Positions 62,823-64,000 of a stretch of DNA of 64,000 nt are shown here, piece by piece. Both the position numbers and the translations under genes were made by a program. The stretch covers positions 45,474 to 109,473 of the forward strand of contig CAJQUW010009317.1 in the NCBI GenBank assembly GCA_907163375.1, in the 5' to 3' direction. How positions within the stretch are numbered: the stretch's first letter is position 1; the number at the start of each line of letters is the position of its first letter. Source of the DNA: Prostheceraeus crozeri. Taxonomy: Eukaryota > Platyhelminthes > Polycladida > Euryleptidae. The notes beneath the pieces were generated by a model, which was not told where the DNA came from, searched no databases, and worked only from the letters and a program-made list of their open reading frames with translations.

Positions 62823-64000
62823 CTGAAAATGTGAAGAATGGTGAATCAGGGAGGTTGGAAAAGTGTGAGTTGCGGAATATACGGAAGGTAGGGATGAAAA
62901 AAGCATAAAATTACAAAAAGTTGATTATTTTCAATGTTAGTAGGAGATATAAAATTACAAGGCCTTGATTGCTAACATCGAATTATTGCAATGTATCTAT
63001 ACTGAATGATTCTACTTGTTTTAGACTGTTGTTCCGCAAACTGACGCGCAGCGTTTTCTAATCTGACTCCAAGCCATAATGGGTTTATTTACGAAATACA
63101 TTCGATAAACCAATTGCATCAATCAACATATCTACCTATCTCACGTACGACCATCGATTACTGAGATCTCATTGATTAAAATCATGTCTTTGTTTTGCAA
63201 AGCGGTTGAAACAGCACCGAGAGCCTGCTTTAAAAGCCCTGCTGTAGAAACCCTTTAAAGAAATCGTTTGTAAGCGATGCACACAACACGATAGTAACTA
63301 TAAAATCAGTGACATCATTAATATAAGCATCATCAGTTATTGATGATCAAGGGCATCTGTTTCAAGGGTAATTTTAATACAGGCCATGGTTATAAACTGT
63401 TGGTCTTTGGTTCATTCGGACCTTTGATAATGCGAGTGCTGTATTCGCAATGTAATTATTAATGACAATGATTTTGATAAATACTATTCTTGCTACAATT
63501 TTTGATAGAAATGAGAAGACAAACTTAAAATATTTCGACCATCTGAAGTGGCCATCGTCAGAAATCTGTTTACTCTCCAATTCTTGTATCATTCATAAAT
63601 AACAAAACCACAAAAACGATAGTACATGTATGTTATAGAGCGCATACAATGAGGCTTTACCGTAGCATTTGGATTGTATGCGTTCTATAAACTAATATCG
63701 TTTTCATATTTTCATGATTTCAATCTCATTCACGAATTAGGGAGTAAATAGACTGATGGTGGAAATATTAACTCCGTCTTCATATTTCTATCAAAAATGA
63801 AAGTGAGTGATAATCAAACCTCTCATTCCACTGTCAAGGTGACCAGCCGCTTCACAAGTCTGATATGGAAACAGAGTCAATATATGAATATTGCCACAGC
63901 TTCCAGGACAATAATGCAGACATCCTGAGACGCTAGCGCAGCTATGACAATGTCTGATAGGAAATTTCATAGAAGTTCTTCTTTTAGCTTTTGTCTAAGT
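62823..64000. other. Tetraspanin intron (5' side), no gene recognised
   Basis: Around 63600-63700 an imperfect inverted pair (aacgatagtacatgtatgttatagagcgcat... and ...tgcgttctataaactaatatcgtt) suggests another small palindromic element. Nothing coding recognised. Confidence 0.4.

Noticed and set aside
62823-62906. N-terminal extension of the TM1 frame up to an ATG at 62906
   Set aside because: It lies upstream of a good acceptor (acattttcag) and lacks tetraspanin character; it is intron read-through.
1-64000. CRISPR arrays, tRNA or rRNA genes
   Set aside because: No regularly spaced repeats with unique spacers were seen and no convincing tRNA box A/B pair or rRNA core was found; the tandem repeats present are Polinton spacers with no unique spacers.

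Overview
This is an AT-rich animal (metazoan, probably aquatic invertebrate) nuclear window. The support is a host gene with canonical GT..AG introns and the mix of Penelope-like, LINE, Tc1/mariner, hAT and Polinton/Maverick elements. I cannot name the species. I saw no rRNA, tRNA or CRISPR array.

Host gene. One minus-strand gene runs through almost the whole window: a tetraspanin with five recognisable exons (62642-62822, 26354-26457, 6777-6851, 5293-5400, 4621-4723). Intron phases agree at every junction, and the exons give the end of TM1 plus the small loop, TM2, TM3 and the start of the large extracellular loop with its CCG motif. The first exon(s) lie beyond 64000 and the last (rest of the loop, TM4) before position 1. 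Everything else between 4.7 and 62.6 kb sits in its introns; the TM1-TM2 intron alone is about 36 kb.

Left and middle (0-40 kb). These introns hold LINE fragments (356-760, 2480-3560, 13190-14660, 26678-27110, 39066-40231) and four Tc1/mariner-type elements with terminal inverted repeats (9721-11157, 31862-33519, 35280-37042, 59463-60793). There is a hAT-like element with a perfect 8-bp target duplication (16726-17496) and a second 520-bp hAT-like family present four times, one copy nested inside a Tc1 element. Palindromic foldback elements lie at 1404-1628, 8319-8660, 29617-30363 and 30926-31776. A Penelope-like cluster at 18.4-25.2 kb consists of one older Neptune-like element split by a younger Penelope unit. 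The younger unit has an inverted copy, 576-bp direct repeats and an 11-bp target duplication.

Polinton (40238-59344). A 19.1-kb Polinton/Maverick with about 0.67-0.70-kb terminal inverted repeats, AG..CT ends and a perfect 6-bp target duplication (CCCGAG). It carries an adenain-like protease, a protein-primed DNA polymerase B in two open segments, an integrase whose reading frame also contains a parvovirus-type phospholipase A2 domain, major and minor capsid proteins, two A32-like ATPases, a fibre-like coiled-coil protein, small hydrophobic virion-type proteins and several unknowns. It looks recent and nearly whole, with about one break plus a decayed partial gene duplicate. Its coding and non-coding DNA is sprinkled with 34-nt GC-rich units that fold as a stem carrying two hairpins. 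Several sit in frame inside genes, which is the most unusual structure in the window.
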